Source of the DNA: Ichthyophonus hoferi
Taxonomy: Eukaryota; Opisthokonta; Ichthyosporea; Ichthyophonida; Ichthyophonidae
Length of the DNA stretch: 64,000 nucleotides
Reading direction: 5' to 3'
NCBI GenBank assembly: GCA_002751075.1
Contig: NAOQ01000102.1
Location: 89,710 to 153,709, forward strand
Both the position numbers and the translations under genes were made by a program. The notes under the pieces were generated by a model. That model was not told where the DNA came from. It saw only the letters and a program-made list of their open reading frames with translations, and ran no database searches. Positions 51,836-64,000 of the stretch are shown here, in pieces; position 1 is the first letter of the stretch; each line of letters opens with the position of its first letter.

Positions 51836-52624
51836 GCATATTCCCTTTGACCTTCTCCCTCTCTCTCTACCTATCCTTATCCCTCAAATATGCTTCCACA
51901 CATTAATGATACCGAGCCTGAAAACAATAGCAATGATACTAAGTGACAAATGTTGTTAGTATAGTTGCAGTCTACTAGGGCGTATAGGGGCAGTATTCTG
52001 GTGGAGAGGAAGTTCTTATCTGCCAAAATGGAAATTATTTTGCATCATCTTCTTTTGTGTTGCACTCATAAACATAAACAATATAGCTAAATTTGTCCGA
52101 ATTAGTGTATTTCGGCTTAACCTTTATATTGCTATTGTGGATAATCAATCCTTCATGGATTCCTTTACGATCAAAAAGCACGCACTATTCTCATCCGAAT
52201 AAGCAAACTAATCCGTCAAAATGTTTTTATAAGTCGGATTCCCCTCCCGTATCGTATACAATTCCAAAACAATACTTTTCCTAATTAAATTGTTTGAAAT
52301 TGATTGTCTTTGAAATCTATTTATAAAACGAAATGGAAAAAAGAAAAGATGGAATTGTATGAATATAAAATACCAGCTGGTATATAGATATTTTAGGACT
52401 AATTACTTATGTATATAGTTCGTTAATTTCAAGCAGGTTGGTAGTTGTTGATTTCTTTTTATGGGAATATGTGAATTAATTAACACAATATACTATACTA
52501 TATACTATATATACAGTTATGAATATTAAAAACTTAATCTATAACGAATGTATACCTTAATTCCTTTTAAATATTTCCATAAATTACGTAATAGTAGTGT
52601 AAGATAAGTAAAATAATATTGAAA

Positions 52625-52740
52625 AGGTTTTGTATAGACTGAAATACAGTATATAGTATACTGTGCTATATCTATATTAACAGGTCAGAGTATAGCAACA
52701 CATTCCCCTTATTTTACTGCTTTTATATATAATTTTTTTC
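52625..52740 (+). repeat. Dispersed repeat family R2, copy 1
   Basis: About 110 bp matching 54470-54590 in the same orientation; shared core GGTTTTGYATAGAYTGAAAT, then a TATAGTATA palindromic stretch and GCACTATATCTATATTA variants. Confidence 0.6.
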
Positions 52741-54469
52741 AATAAATTTGGTGATATTAGGATGATACTTAAATAAAATTGTACTAAATATGTCTTTCAT
52801 ATATTAAAATGCACTATATGGTATATCATATATATTAGATCAAAGGTTTTACTGCACTTAAGCATAAGAGAACTGGGTTCATATGGACGCGCAAAGAAAT
52901 CCAGATATTTCCCACAATGGAAAATTCATTCGTGGGCATACGAATGATTTGTTTTAAGTGTACACATAGCCGTGTTTATTATGCCTGCTTTCATATTTAC
53001 GGAAACTTTATTTATATCTTCTATATTTATTCATTATTATGCACAGTGGTCTTTGTTGATTTCAGCCTGTGCAGGAACTCTCTTACTTATGTTCAGGGTG
53101 GCAGTCAGCTATTGCAGGTAGAAAATTTAGGAATAAATCCTGTATATCCTTTGTTCAGCATAGCTACAAAATCGAGAGTTTCCATTGTCTCCCACACATA
53201 ACTTTTTTTTTTTTTTTCTAAATATAAGGTTTTATATATAGAATACATCAGAACCCAGCATTAATTAATTAGAAAAATTTAACTATATCCACTTTGCCTA
53301 TGTCGTATATGTTACCTTATTGACTGTTAATAATTAATCAAGTTATGATGGTTAGGCTATATTCCTAAAATTATCACATGCGTATAGACAAGTAGAAATG
53401 AATATGTTACAGGACTAGACCCATTATCTCACAAGGTCTGGTACAGTACTAACCTGATACACTTAAGACATACAACTAAGACACACCAAGGACTCATTAT
53501 TTTGAACAACATATGATAGTTATTTATTTATGACAACAATTACTTTATGTTACAAGATCGTTAACTACGAATGAATACATAATAATTCAACCAATCTTTG
53601 ATAACAAGCGGTAATGCAATGATCAGTCCTATTTTAGTTAATCGAATACCGTTCTATAATAAGAACGATTCTTGTCTATGCGTTGATGCAGTGTATGAAC
53701 ATTTTTATGTTAATGAGAAAGTGTAATGAGCCATCCAAATAGGGTTATCTAAGTTGCGGTAAGATTGAGAAATTCTAGTGGGTCTCTGTGACCTATCGTT
53801 AATTTGGATTAGCTAATAATAATTTGCACAATCAGCTGTTCCATTTACAATAACTAATACAACTATACAAATGCTGACCGCGATTGACCCGCACGATAAA
53901 TAAAAACTGAAATAACCAGTAAAAACCCACAGAATCTTATACAATAATTAATGTAGGAAATTCCTCAATCGAGCAATGAAAATAGCTCTCTCGGCTCCTC
54001 GAAATATAATTAGTCTAGCCCAGTAAAAATACATTTACATTATATCTTATCTATTGATTACCTACATAGTCTAAATATAGGATAGATTGGATTCACATTA
54101 ATGATCACATACCCTAATTAATACCAACCGATTCGGAGGGTTATATAGAAATACCAGTAGGGCGAGTATTCTTCATGAGCTAAGTCACATTACACGACTC
54201 TTATACAGTGAGTATATTTTGTTAAAGTATTCCAGTTCCCATAAGTATTAGTCTGGATATTTTATAATGTCTGGTGTGAGAACACATAGTTTGTTGTTTA
54301 TTTTGCGTTGTATCTTTGAATATTCATTAGAGTTCGAGTTGTCAATGAGGGTAAAAGCGGTTTTTAAGTGTTAGAGTTAATTAATTAATTAATTACTTAA
54401 TGTCGCTAAGTATACCTAATTAGGATAAATATGTTTAAAGATAAGCGAAAGTAGTCGTTTAATGGTACA

Positions 54470-54590
54470 CAGAACAGGTTTTGCATAGATTGAAATACGG
54501 CATATAGTATATCGCACTATATCTATATTAAGAAGTTAGAGTAATATTAAAACATTTCTTGGTTAAATGCTTTTAAATTGTATTTGTTAT
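54470..54590 (+). repeat. Dispersed repeat family R2, copy 2
   Basis: Second copy of the repeat at 52625-52740, ending in a similar TTTTA-rich stretch. Confidence 0.6.
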
Positions 54591-54874
54591 TGTTCACTAT
54601 TTGGTAAATTATAACTTTATAGGCCAAAAAACGTCAAATTACTTTCATACACTTTCATACATTATCAACCACAGACTAGTTGCAGATTGCTGAGATTACT
54701 TAACTTGTTGCGCAAAAAATTGTTGTCCAATCAATGATTTTTCAACATTATCATTTCTGAAAAGAATAAATTATACGATTATGGCTTTCAAAAACATTAT
54801 ATAAGATATTGAAACACAAAAACCAAAGGGCTTAATAATGATACACAACAATACTGTAATCATTATTTTTACAG

Positions 54875-54965
54875 CTTATTATCTATACTTAACTAATCCA
54901 CATACCCTTTTTAATGCCAATGAATTTCACAGCTTTTTATCTATACCCAACTAATCTACATTCCT
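54875..54965 (+). repeat. Short imperfect duplication
   Basis: ACAGCTTATTATCTATACTT followed by AACTAATCCACAT recurs about 53 bases later as ACAGCTTTTTATCTATACCC and AACTAATCTACAT. Confidence 0.6.
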
Positions 54966-55147
54966 ATCTCAAATTAACCATTTGAATTTACTCCCTATAA
55001 AACATATAAGCCAATAAAATACTATCCGTTTGTGGATCCGTTTTAAATGTAGTTGTTATTTTATAAATGATATTTAGGAGCAGTTATATTTATAGTTTTA
55101 CAGCAACCATACAACTACTAGAGATATAAAAATACATAAAAGCTGAA

Positions 55148-58100
55148 ATGGAGGACGCCAAGATTGCTGTTCTGACCGGTTCTAACACATATCCTTTTAC
55201 TTTTGAACCTTATCACAAGTGATGTTTTTTGTTTTTACACTACCCTCACTGTACTGTATTTCCTAACTCTGGTTCTCTTTCTGTTTTGTTTCATCTAACA
55301 GGCACCTATTGTTTATATTGCCATATTCCCCAATACCCCTTGATATTTTTTTTCTCAGCCAGGCTTGAGTTTTTTTTTTTTTTTTTTGAAGTTGATATCT
55401 TATTGTTTTGAACATAGCTTATTGTCCTTGCTAATTAGACAGATCATATATGGGATCTTTATGCTTTTATTTGTTTAAAATGAATGGAATCCGGTGGGTG
55501 CATTTAGTTTTTACAGTTGTTCTAGTTGTTGTTGTTGCGTAAGGTTTTTCTATGTATTAATTACATGGACTCTGCATGTATACATATAAACTAACCTACA
55601 CACTGTAAACTCTTTTTCACCATAACATTTTCAAATGGCAAGGCTGCATATATTAAGATCCACTTACAAGCTTACACTGCAAAAGTGTTCCCTGTCATTT
55701 TTTCTTTGAAACATCTGTATGTCTACATGTATCCTTAACTATCAGCACTGGAATTGGCCTTGCTATTGCCAAGAAGTTGTTACGTGCTGCCAAAGACAAT
55801 AACATTGCTTTGACAGTAAGTTTCACGGACGTACCATAGATAATCAGTGCTGAAAATCCATTTCTCTTTAAGATTTCTTAGTTAGTTTTTATATTTTTGC
55901 ATAAATGATTACACATGCACCCATATCTATACTCATTAAAGCAAGCGTGACTGCAAAATGTCACTAGAATAGATTAAAAATACAATAACATGCCCATCCA
56001 TCTGCCTCCTCAATCCCAAATCCCCAACCATCTAGGAGAGCCATACATTTTTTTCTATTGCAACAATATATAAAAATAGTTTATTGTAGGCTTATTAACT
56101 ATTCAATACTAAAAGGTTTGATATTTTAGGAGGATCTTTTAGGCGTTTTTCTGCATGCTGTACTTTATAATGACAGCCTTACAGAGATATTAATAACCTT
56201 TACAATATATTGCTAGAAGTTACTGAAAATTTTACATATATATATATCCAAACATATCATACTATCTATGCTTTTTTAGCATGCATACACATACACATAC
56301 AATATGTACATTTGGTTGCAAGCAGATTGTAATTTTTACAAGGTTATAGAATTCAGAAAATGTGAATGTGAAAATAGACTGACTGCACGATGATATACTT
56401 ATAAAGTGATAGATTGGAGTTGGGTGTGTGTATATAATATTGAATGAATAAAATAAGAGGGAAAGAGAGAATATATATATATGATTAAAAAACAAGTGGT
56501 AGGATTATAGATGGGCAAAGAAAAAGAATGCAGTAATTCAGGTGGCAGCAGCCTGGGTCTATGAATCATTATTATAACAGAACTGAGAGATATATAGATA
56601 GTTTACAATATAGTGATACTAGCAACCGGTATAAATGGGAGAGATTACAGTTTAGGAACTATAGAAATTAATATAGAGTTTCAAATATCTGCTGCCAACC
56701 TACCATCATATATATATGTTTATATACCAAGCTATAGGGTTGGGATCTATTTTTTTACTTAAATTATGTACACAGGCGGTGCTAGCATGCAGGAACATTC
56801 AAAAGACAGAGGCAGTCAAGGCGGAGTTACTAAAAGAATACCCTGATGCTGTCATAGAGGTTTGATTTACCTGTGGTTATATACCCTCATACATACTTCT
56901 ACACATTTATTATCTTTCTACTCCCGCCGATATATATATACATACATGAATAAAACAACGCATAGCACCTTATACATATTTTCTAACCATATATCCTTTT
57001 AACCCCATCTTTTTATTTTATTTTGTGTTTTTCTATTGTGCTCTTACGCGACCCGATACCTTGGCTATTGGAGTATTTATTGGGTATGGAAAATTACATA
57101 TTTTGAAGGAGATAGGGTCAGATAAGAAGGTCTTACCACTTCATAAGAATATAGGAATCATATTATAGAATGACTACTATGTGTGACGGTTGGTGCTCCG
57201 ACAATATTTTTAAGGGAAACACACAGTGAAAGAGTATTGTAAACGTATTTTGCTCTTCATATATGTTTGATTGGAAGGGATAGTGGTTGGAGGCTAGATG
57301 GTCTATGTAATCTCAAGCTAATATAATATATGTGTATACATACAGTTGATTAAATTAGACACCAGTGAGAATGGGTCGGTCATCAAAGCTGCCACTGCCA
57401 TCAAGGAGAGGTTTGTGTTTGTGTTAATAATTATATAAGGTATCGAATAGTTGGTGTGTTATGTCTTAATTGTTTTACATCAAATGACCCCCAAATAGAT
57501 ACATATACTCTTTGTTTGGTCTAAGTCAGTCACTAGGGGTGATATTTCTGTACAACATAATTAACGAGGTATTAGCTACAGGGTCGCTTGCATTATGATT
57601 TTTAAAGAACAATATTAACTATTAATTCAAACCTGTGTATTTATACTGAGGCCTGATTGGTCAATTATATATCATAGAGCAATGTATTTTAACTGGTTGA
57701 ATGTATTAGTTCTTGAGCACATATATCTATGGGTGTACATTTATGTATATTGGCGTATAAAGGCCATGCCACGTCATTCATTGCATGATTATTTATCATG
57801 AATAGTTTGATGGCCTGTCATAATGGCTATATATAGACATATTTAAATGTACATTATATAAGCATATATCTGAAGACATTTTAATGTAAACAAACGTTGT
57901 CTATATGCGTATGGCAAGTACATATGTATGTATACCTTTTCATTTGGGGTTTTTCTACAATTAGCATTGATAATGCATTACCTGAGCTCCCCCCCCCCCT
58001 CCAGCTCAGCTAATAACTGGCCTAGATATGTATGTGTGTGCATGTATATATGTATGTATATGTATGCATGTTTACTCTTCTTGCCTCTGTACATATACCT

Positions 58101-61100
58101 ACATATCTTTTTTACAGCTATATTAGCCGCCATTTTGTTTTCTTTAAACAACTATCATATATTGTATATAAACATAATACATTGCATTAATATAGGTATC
58201 AACGATTAGACTATCTATTCCTCAATGCGGGTATCATGCCCACTGATGGACTTACCCTATGGCCATTATTGACCACTGATTTTAACGTCATACTGGATGC
58301 CTTGATGACTGGTACGTGGTGAACATGTGATGTATATATATATATATATAGAGCCCTCTCTAGAGTTACTTGTCCCTATGAGTTATATTGACTTCTAAAT
58401 TGTATGTCTAAATATGTCTATGGTGGCTTATGTATTGACATTTTGTTGTATATTATATTTATATCGTTAACCAATTACTTAAGTCTATACATATTTAACC
58501 AATTAATTGAGTCTATACATAGTTAACCATTTACTTGAGTCTATATATAGCTAGCCAATTACTTGTGTCCATATATCGTTAACCAATTATTTGAGTCTAT
58601 ATATAGTTAACCAATTACTTGATTCTATATGTGGCTAACCAATTACTTGAGTTTATACATAGTTAACCAGTTACTTGGGTCTAAATATAACATATTCAGG
58701 AACCCCTCTTTTCAAGCAAGTCGACTGGGATTTAAAGAATGGCTTGAGGGCTGTGTTTGGCACTAATCTGTTTGGTCATTACTTATTGGTGGGGCTCCCT
58801 TGTGTATTTATGCTTTTTATGAGTAGATTGATCCAGTTATTTCTTTTCTATATTTAGCTTGAGCAGTTATTTCTGTTCTGCTTATAACTCGTTCTCCATC
58901 AATATTATTTATGCATATATTTACAAGCACATGTCCCTTTGTATTTGAACACTTGCTCTTGTTGTCATATTTACTGATAGCCGCATTCACTTAACTGCGC
59001 TGGTGTTACACCACATTTGTTATAATATTCATATCGTTTAGTTTCACTTCTAAATTTATACAGCCTATGTCCTCATTTCACCTATATATAGGTCAGTTGC
59101 GCACCAACCTTCCTGTTGTTTACACCCATTTACATTTCTAGTTAAACATTTACGCGTGGCATCCCATACAAACGCTTTAAAACATCTACAGCACACATAT
59201 ACACACATGCTAATACAACACTCGCATCCATAACTACATAGATTAAATGTTTAGAAGATGTTCTGATTAGCTCCAAGGCCCGTATTATCTGGACTAGTTC
59301 CAATGCTGCCAGTAAAGAGTTCTTTAGCTTGGAGGACATTCAAAATTGTGCGGGGTAGGTATTTATATTATTGCTTGAGTACTATAAATGGGTAATATCA
59401 CTTCATTATTTTTATAGTTTTACCATGCTACCATCCTTTTTTCATTAACGGGTTCCAAAAGATTGCTTCTGAACTAATGCTGTAATGGCTCTGTGCGACT
59501 AGTTCTCTTACAATGAAGCGCTTTGCTGTAATGTCACTGCTTTGTTTTTTCCTTTTTTGCTGCGATATTATTCTAATAAGCTCTCTTTACTGGGATTTTA
59601 AAATTAACTTATATGACATTTTAAATGAATTAAGATTAGAAATTGCCAATTTTGAGTATCTTTATAAGCAAAGCGCTACAACAATGCATAGCGTAGATTG
59701 GAATATTTATACTAATTCAAGGGTCGGACAGTTCTGTGATCCTTTAATTATATCCCAGCTGGTCAATGTATATACCATGTATAGATGGGCCCCTATGTTC
59801 AGAACATTAGGACTTGGCATTATTATTCAAATGTTATTTCCTTTGACCGCAAGAGATATGTTGTTGGATTTGAAGGCCAGAAAAACTTGTATAAATATAT
59901 ATATAGCCATACATAGAAGGAATGTAACCAGGATAATATAGTTAAACATGATCTAATGATCTTTATCCAATTAATAAGCACAAAAATGGAACTTTCAGAT
60001 AGTATTATACCTATTAATACGAAAAGGTATTCTAATATACGTATTTACGTATTAGTACGGCACACCCCCTCCTCTGGCCCCTACTCCACCACCAACTCCA
60101 TTTACATCCTATCTCTTACTTAGTCCTCATAATATTCTACTACTTTTCATATTTGATATTTTTATTTTATGGTCTCTAACATGCCGTCCTTTCCTAATCA
60201 AGCTCCAATCCCTACGGGAGCTCTAAGTATGCCATTGACCTGGCTAACCGGGGGCTTAATGACCGCCTCAATAGCAAGGGGGTGTATAGTTACACCTGCT
60301 GCCCTGGTCTTGTCATCACCCAGATTTCCCTTGCCCTCCTGCCTTACTGGGCTTGGATGGTTCTTGTCTATCCCTTTTTATGGCTGGTAAGTTGTATATG
60401 ACTGTTGGTGTTGAGCGCGAGAGAGTGGGTGTAGGTATGTTATATTTTAATTAATATAGAGACTTACAGTCTTCTAGCCTGCATATCTAAGCTAGAACTA
60501 AGTATGCACGTTGTATCCAGACATTCAAATTGTAGGAATATGACAATAGACATCTTTACCTTCTTCATCTTCATCTGATGAACCTTTACTTACTTCCTCT
60601 TACAGATTCGCCTGATCAATTGTGGATTTTTCACTTATTTCCCTGATAATGGTGCCCATGGCCTTGCTTTCCTGTCAGGTATATCTTTTTATTTGGACGC
60701 ACCAATGGCGCTTTGTATCTGTCAGATAATATCTCCACTTGATTGCGTATCTATTTATCTACATATATATTTCTTGTTGTATTCACATATTTACTAAATG
60801 CACATTTGCTCATTAACTCCTGCCAGTTTCCTATGCTGCTCAATTGTGTCTTTCGTGGGTTAGTCGACTTCATTCCTGCTATTTTAATTCCATTTTAATT
60901 TCTGGAGTTGGTTTCTTTTTTACACGAATATGTGTTTCTTCTTTTTAACGGCTTAGCTTCCTATAACCCATCCGCTGTGCACATCTACCCTTTTTAATAT
61001 TCACTTCCATGCCTCTAAACCTGGTGAATGCTAGCCCTGACCTGACTTCATGTTCTTGTCTTTACTATTAAATTAATTACATTTTTTATTTTTACAACAG

Positions 61101-62430
61101 AATTTAGCTTGAGTTTCTTGTCTTTGTTTTTTTTTCTTATTGACATATTATTATTATTTGCTATGTTTGGTAAGCATTTTTGTTCATATTCTTCGAAAAT
61201 GCCTGATATAAATATTACATATGCTTATGCATCATGCACACGTCACCCGCATATTTACATTTTAAGGTATAAGACATATAAATAAGGATTTCAGTTGACA
61301 CTAACTGGTACATATACTAGGGTTGCAAAGTAAGAGCAGCACAGAGATACTTGTACCTATATTTTTTTCGCGTTCTCTGACATCTATCTACAAGCCCTAC
61401 TGTTTATACATCGCTGTGCTTTTTTCTAATATTTTAAATACATCAGGGCCTATTCCAACAGATTCATCTAGTATTTGTTCATTTTCATATATATATATGA
61501 TATTGTCTAAGCGGTATTACAATTGAAATGATTACCAAATACCTATTTTGAATTTACATGAAAAATTAAAGATATGGCTTTTGAGTTTCCATACATTTGG
61601 CAAAGAAACCGAGAAAATAAGAAGGGTTTTGGAGCATGTTGAATGTTATATTTATATTTGAGCAAGTTATAAATATGATTTGCCCACCCCGAGTAGTTCA
61701 CATTTGACTATATTGTGTGTGTGATAATATATTGATCTATATACCTACACAGGCATGGCCGGGACCGAGAGCAAAGTAATCAATGATGGGAAAGAGAAGC
61801 TCTATATGTGTGACAAGGCTCTAAACCCCTTCATCAAGTACAATAGGTAGGTGTTGTTACTAACTTGTTTATATATATATGCATTGATCACTATTTGATT
61901 TCCTTTACTGCCCCCTATTTAGTCATACAATTGTTTAGTCTTTTCTACATCTTTAGCCAATAACCAGGTCTGCTCATGAATATTTCTTCACAGATAAATA
62001 TTTATAATTATTTTTTCTCTTGTGTTTATGTTCAATTAGTTCTTTGGTGTCATACCCATTTACACTTCTAAACGTCATTAAATACCAAATGTTCTATCAT
62101 GCTTGCTGTACATGGAAGCGTATATGCTACTATGCTCTTGACACTTATTTAAAACCGTTTTGGTATTCCTAGATTTTTCTGAAGGTCGTGAGTTTAGCAA
62201 TTAATCTACACATATTATGCCTTTATATCCAAAAGAATGTTGCTGAGGTTTTCACTGTCAACATAGAATATGACTAATATCTATCCCATACACGCTCACG
62301 ATATATATATAGTCGTACTACTTGGTTAGGTCAAAACCAGGTTCTTGGCACGTCGGTGGAATGTGCAAAGGAAGACGCTGCAAATCTATTAGGTCAGATG
62401 GATAAAATGATTGAAGATACGAAACAATAG
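55148..62430 (+). CDS. HSD17B7: HSD17B7-like 3-keto-steroid reductase (short-chain dehydrogenase), about 350 aa
   Basis: NADPH-dependent short-chain dehydrogenase; the family reduces 3-keto sterols in sterol synthesis on the ER membrane. Exons: 55148-55188, 55749-55815, 56776-56859, 57346-57410, 58196-58311, 58700-58788, 59255-59354, 60203-60386, 60606-60678, 61753-61846, 62313-62430. Motifs: cofactor loop TGSNTGIG (residues 10-17), ACRN, LDYLFLNAGIMP, TNLFGHY, IIWTSSNAAS with the catalytic Ser, PYGSSKYA with the YxxxK pair, CCPG, then a hydrophobic segment LALLPYWAWMVLVYPFLWL and LNPFIKYN near the end. The first intron (55189-55748) is AT-AC, U12-type. The phase between exons 6 and 7 demands another very short exon of length 3n+1; 22 bases at about 58981-59002 would fit the phase but show no family similarity. 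Length is close to the human 341 residues. Confidence 0.88.
55189..55748 (+). other. U12-type AT-AC intron
   Basis: Begins ATATCCTTTT, the minor-spliceosome 5' splice consensus, and ends in AC. The branch-site match TCCTTAACT lies at 55733-55741, with the likely branch A at 55738, about ten bases before the intron end. No GT-AG alternative keeps the TGSNTGIG reading. Confidence 0.85.
58467..58690 (+). repeat. 28-bp minisatellite, about 8 units, intronic
   Basis: Eight imperfect 28-bp units of the form TTAACCAATTACTTGAGTCT ATACATAG. They run to within 10 bases of the exon at 58700 in the HSD17B7-like gene, so the last unit overlaps the acceptor region. Confidence 0.9.
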
Positions 62431-62664
62431 GCTAGTTATAGTTGGAAGTAGGCATTGCCTCCATGACCTGCCCAACGAAAAGACTGTCAATGTTGAAAGA
62501 AAAAGAGGTTTCCAAATATACTTATGTATAATACTGTAAACGTAATATACATTGCCCATCTCGCCACCTAATATACACTAAAATGAGAATGACCCAAGTA
62601 CTTACTACACAAGTCCTGATAAACTCCATGTGTATAGTTGCCAAATATCTGCAATGCCTTCTCT

Positions 62665-62670
62665 AATAAA
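62665..62670 (+). terminator. Poly(A) signal of the HSD17B7-like gene
   Basis: AATAAA about 235 bases after the stop codon. Confidence 0.6.
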
Positions 62671-63124
62671 GTATATTAATATACACGATATATCATAAAT
62701 CAGATTCATTTGGTTGATATTCTAGTAACATATACCGTATTCTCTGTCTAATGAGCGTTTTATCATATTATGGTGATAGTATTTGACATTATATATTAGA
62801 AAATTTAGCAGTTGAATTACCATAAAAAGTATTTATTAGGTTTCTTAATCTAAACTCAACATAATTTACAATTCATTGATTGAATAGGGCATGCAGCCTT
62901 GTTGGACCGGTATAATTGTATTCAGGCAATGTTATAAATTCTATTTTGGCTTTTAAAACGCAGTATATATTTAGCAGTCCGCCTTGCATCACAACCTACT
63001 ACTGTTACTATACAAGATACTGTACAAGGGTAGTGTTCAACATGTGTAGAACCATTCACAAGCATGGATGATGTTTAAACCATCGATCTGCAACCAATTT
63101 TGAGACTGTGCTGTTGATATGGCC

Positions 63125-63130
63125 ATTTAT
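63125..63130 (-). terminator. Poly(A) signal of the right-edge membrane protein gene
   Basis: AATAAA on the minus strand, about 240 bases after the stop at 63369. Confidence 0.5.
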
Positions 63131-63368
63131 TGGAGTTTTAAATATATTTGTAATACATGGAAGTGGATTCTGATGATATGTTGATGGGTGGTCGCAATGA
63201 TAGTAGGTACGGTAAGTAAGATGCACTATGTTATTTACCGATGATTGAATTAACGACAACCCTTGCAGTTTCCTTCATCAGCATGAGTTTTAAACTGTGG
63301 ATGTGTGTGCAGCCCTTTGTTGGTTGTATGGAGGACAGTCTCTCCACTTTATATCTTTCTATCAGAAA

Positions 63369-64000
63369 TTATGCTGTTGGGGTTGGTTTCTGCACATTGC
63401 TGACAGGCGGTTGGAGCTCGCTGGATGAGACACCTAGTTTACCACCCGCATTTCGTCGTCCTTTGAATCGGAATACAATTGCACTTACCAAAAACACCAC
63501 AGCTAGGACACCAAACACAACACACAAGGTAACAAGTGTTATGAATACAGGTTTGGAAACTCCGGTTCCAGTTATGATCCTAGTAATACTACCATTAGTG
63601 GCGTTATCGACCTGTAGGGGACACTCGACGGAGCGCTAGTTAGATGGGAGTAACTATGGTATAATAGAGGTAATATAGACTCGTGCATATGAACCTCCGC
63701 CCATGGGTTAGCAATTATCACTTTCAATGTAACTGCATTAAATGCATTATGTACAACAGGAGGAGTGGCGGGGGATTGACCGATTATAAGATAGTTTTTT
63801 TTTTTAAAAAAAAAATGATAGTAAGCTTAAGGTGGTGTCAAAGGTGACAGAGATACTATGAAAGATCAACGTAATCATAGGAGTATAAAGAATATATCAA
63901 GGGTCACAGCACATACCGCCGCCTCAGCAAAGGTTCTCAACAAAGGATCATGAATACATTGAGGCTTCATCCGTCTCACAATAATATCTTTGAATTGTTT
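63369..64000 (-). CDS. C-terminal exons of a single-pass (type I) membrane protein, partial
   Basis: Two exons on the minus strand: one open at the right window edge and ending at 63917 (reads FKDIIVRRMKPQCIHDPLLR, then donor GTATGT), and the last one 63611-63369, joined in phase 0. The last exon encodes a short outer segment with potential N-glycosylation sites (NATNGS), a membrane helix of about 25 residues (VFITLVTLCVVFGVLAVVFL onward), a stop-transfer RFKGRR and a 27-residue tail (SSSELQPPVSNVQKPTPTA) ending at TAA. This order fits a type I cell-surface protein whose ectodomain lies outside the window. The family cannot be named. A 132-codon + strand frame over the same DNA is its shadow. 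Confidence 0.72.

Larger units (their letters stand above)
51836..55147. other. Intergenic stretch before the HSD17B7-like gene
   Basis: No supported gene in 3.3 kb. It holds a dispersed repeat pair (52625-52740 and 54470-54590), a poly(T) run at 53203-53219 and a small imperfect duplication at about 54875-54965. A CCAAT motif at about 55012 lies upstream of the HSD17B7-like start. Confidence 0.45.
62431..63368. other. Convergent intergenic region
   Basis: 3' ends of two convergent genes: the HSD17B7-like poly(A) signal at 62665-62670 (+) and the membrane-protein poly(A) signal at 63125-63130 (-). No other gene seen. Confidence 0.5.

Noticed and set aside
63241-63639. 132-codon + strand open frame
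   Set aside because: Shadow of the minus-strand exon with a membrane helix, splice acceptor and tail, which is much better supported.

Overview
The window is AT-rich eukaryotic genomic DNA with multi-exon genes, GT-AG introns and one likely U12-type AT-AC intron. A forkhead gene and a tweety-family gene point to an animal or a close relative. Low GC, short intergenic distances and divergent single-copy metazoan families suggest an early-branching animal; a sponge is my best guess, but this is inference.

Layout. 0.8-1.6 kb: two-exon cytochrome b5-like gene (-). 3.6-3.9 kb: small intronless two-EF-hand gene (+). 4.8-8.3 kb: complete seven-exon ribulose-phosphate 3-epimerase (-). 10.6-23.3 kb: a graveyard of three Ty1/Copia-like retrotransposon fossils, two of them head to head. 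23.3-28.9 kb: no gene seen. 28.9-29.9 kb: intronless divergent forkhead gene (-). 30-38 kb: mostly non-coding, with dispersed repeats and two weak gene candidates. 38.6-48.1 kb: the most striking locus (-), in which nine exons encoding a secreted Ca2+-dependent PI-PLC-C1-type domain run in phase into ten exons encoding a five-helix tweety-like membrane protein. 50-51.8 kb: another Copia fossil with an LTR-like repeat that has a second copy at 36.2 kb. 55.1-62.4 kb: HSD17B7-like 3-keto-steroid reductase (+). 63.4 kb to the right edge: C-terminal exons of a single-pass membrane protein (-).

The genes do not form an operon or one pathway. RPE is pentose-phosphate metabolism, the HSD17B7-like enzyme is sterol biosynthesis, cytochrome b5 is electron transfer (often to lipid enzymes), and the PLC-tweety locus is membrane lipid and ion biology. 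The HSD17B7-like gene and the right-edge membrane protein converge tail to tail, with poly(A) signals about 450 bp apart. All exon junctions were read by eye from splice signals, reading phase and family similarity. Two spots stay unresolved: a very short exon in the HSD17B7-like gene and one phase conflict in the tweety part.
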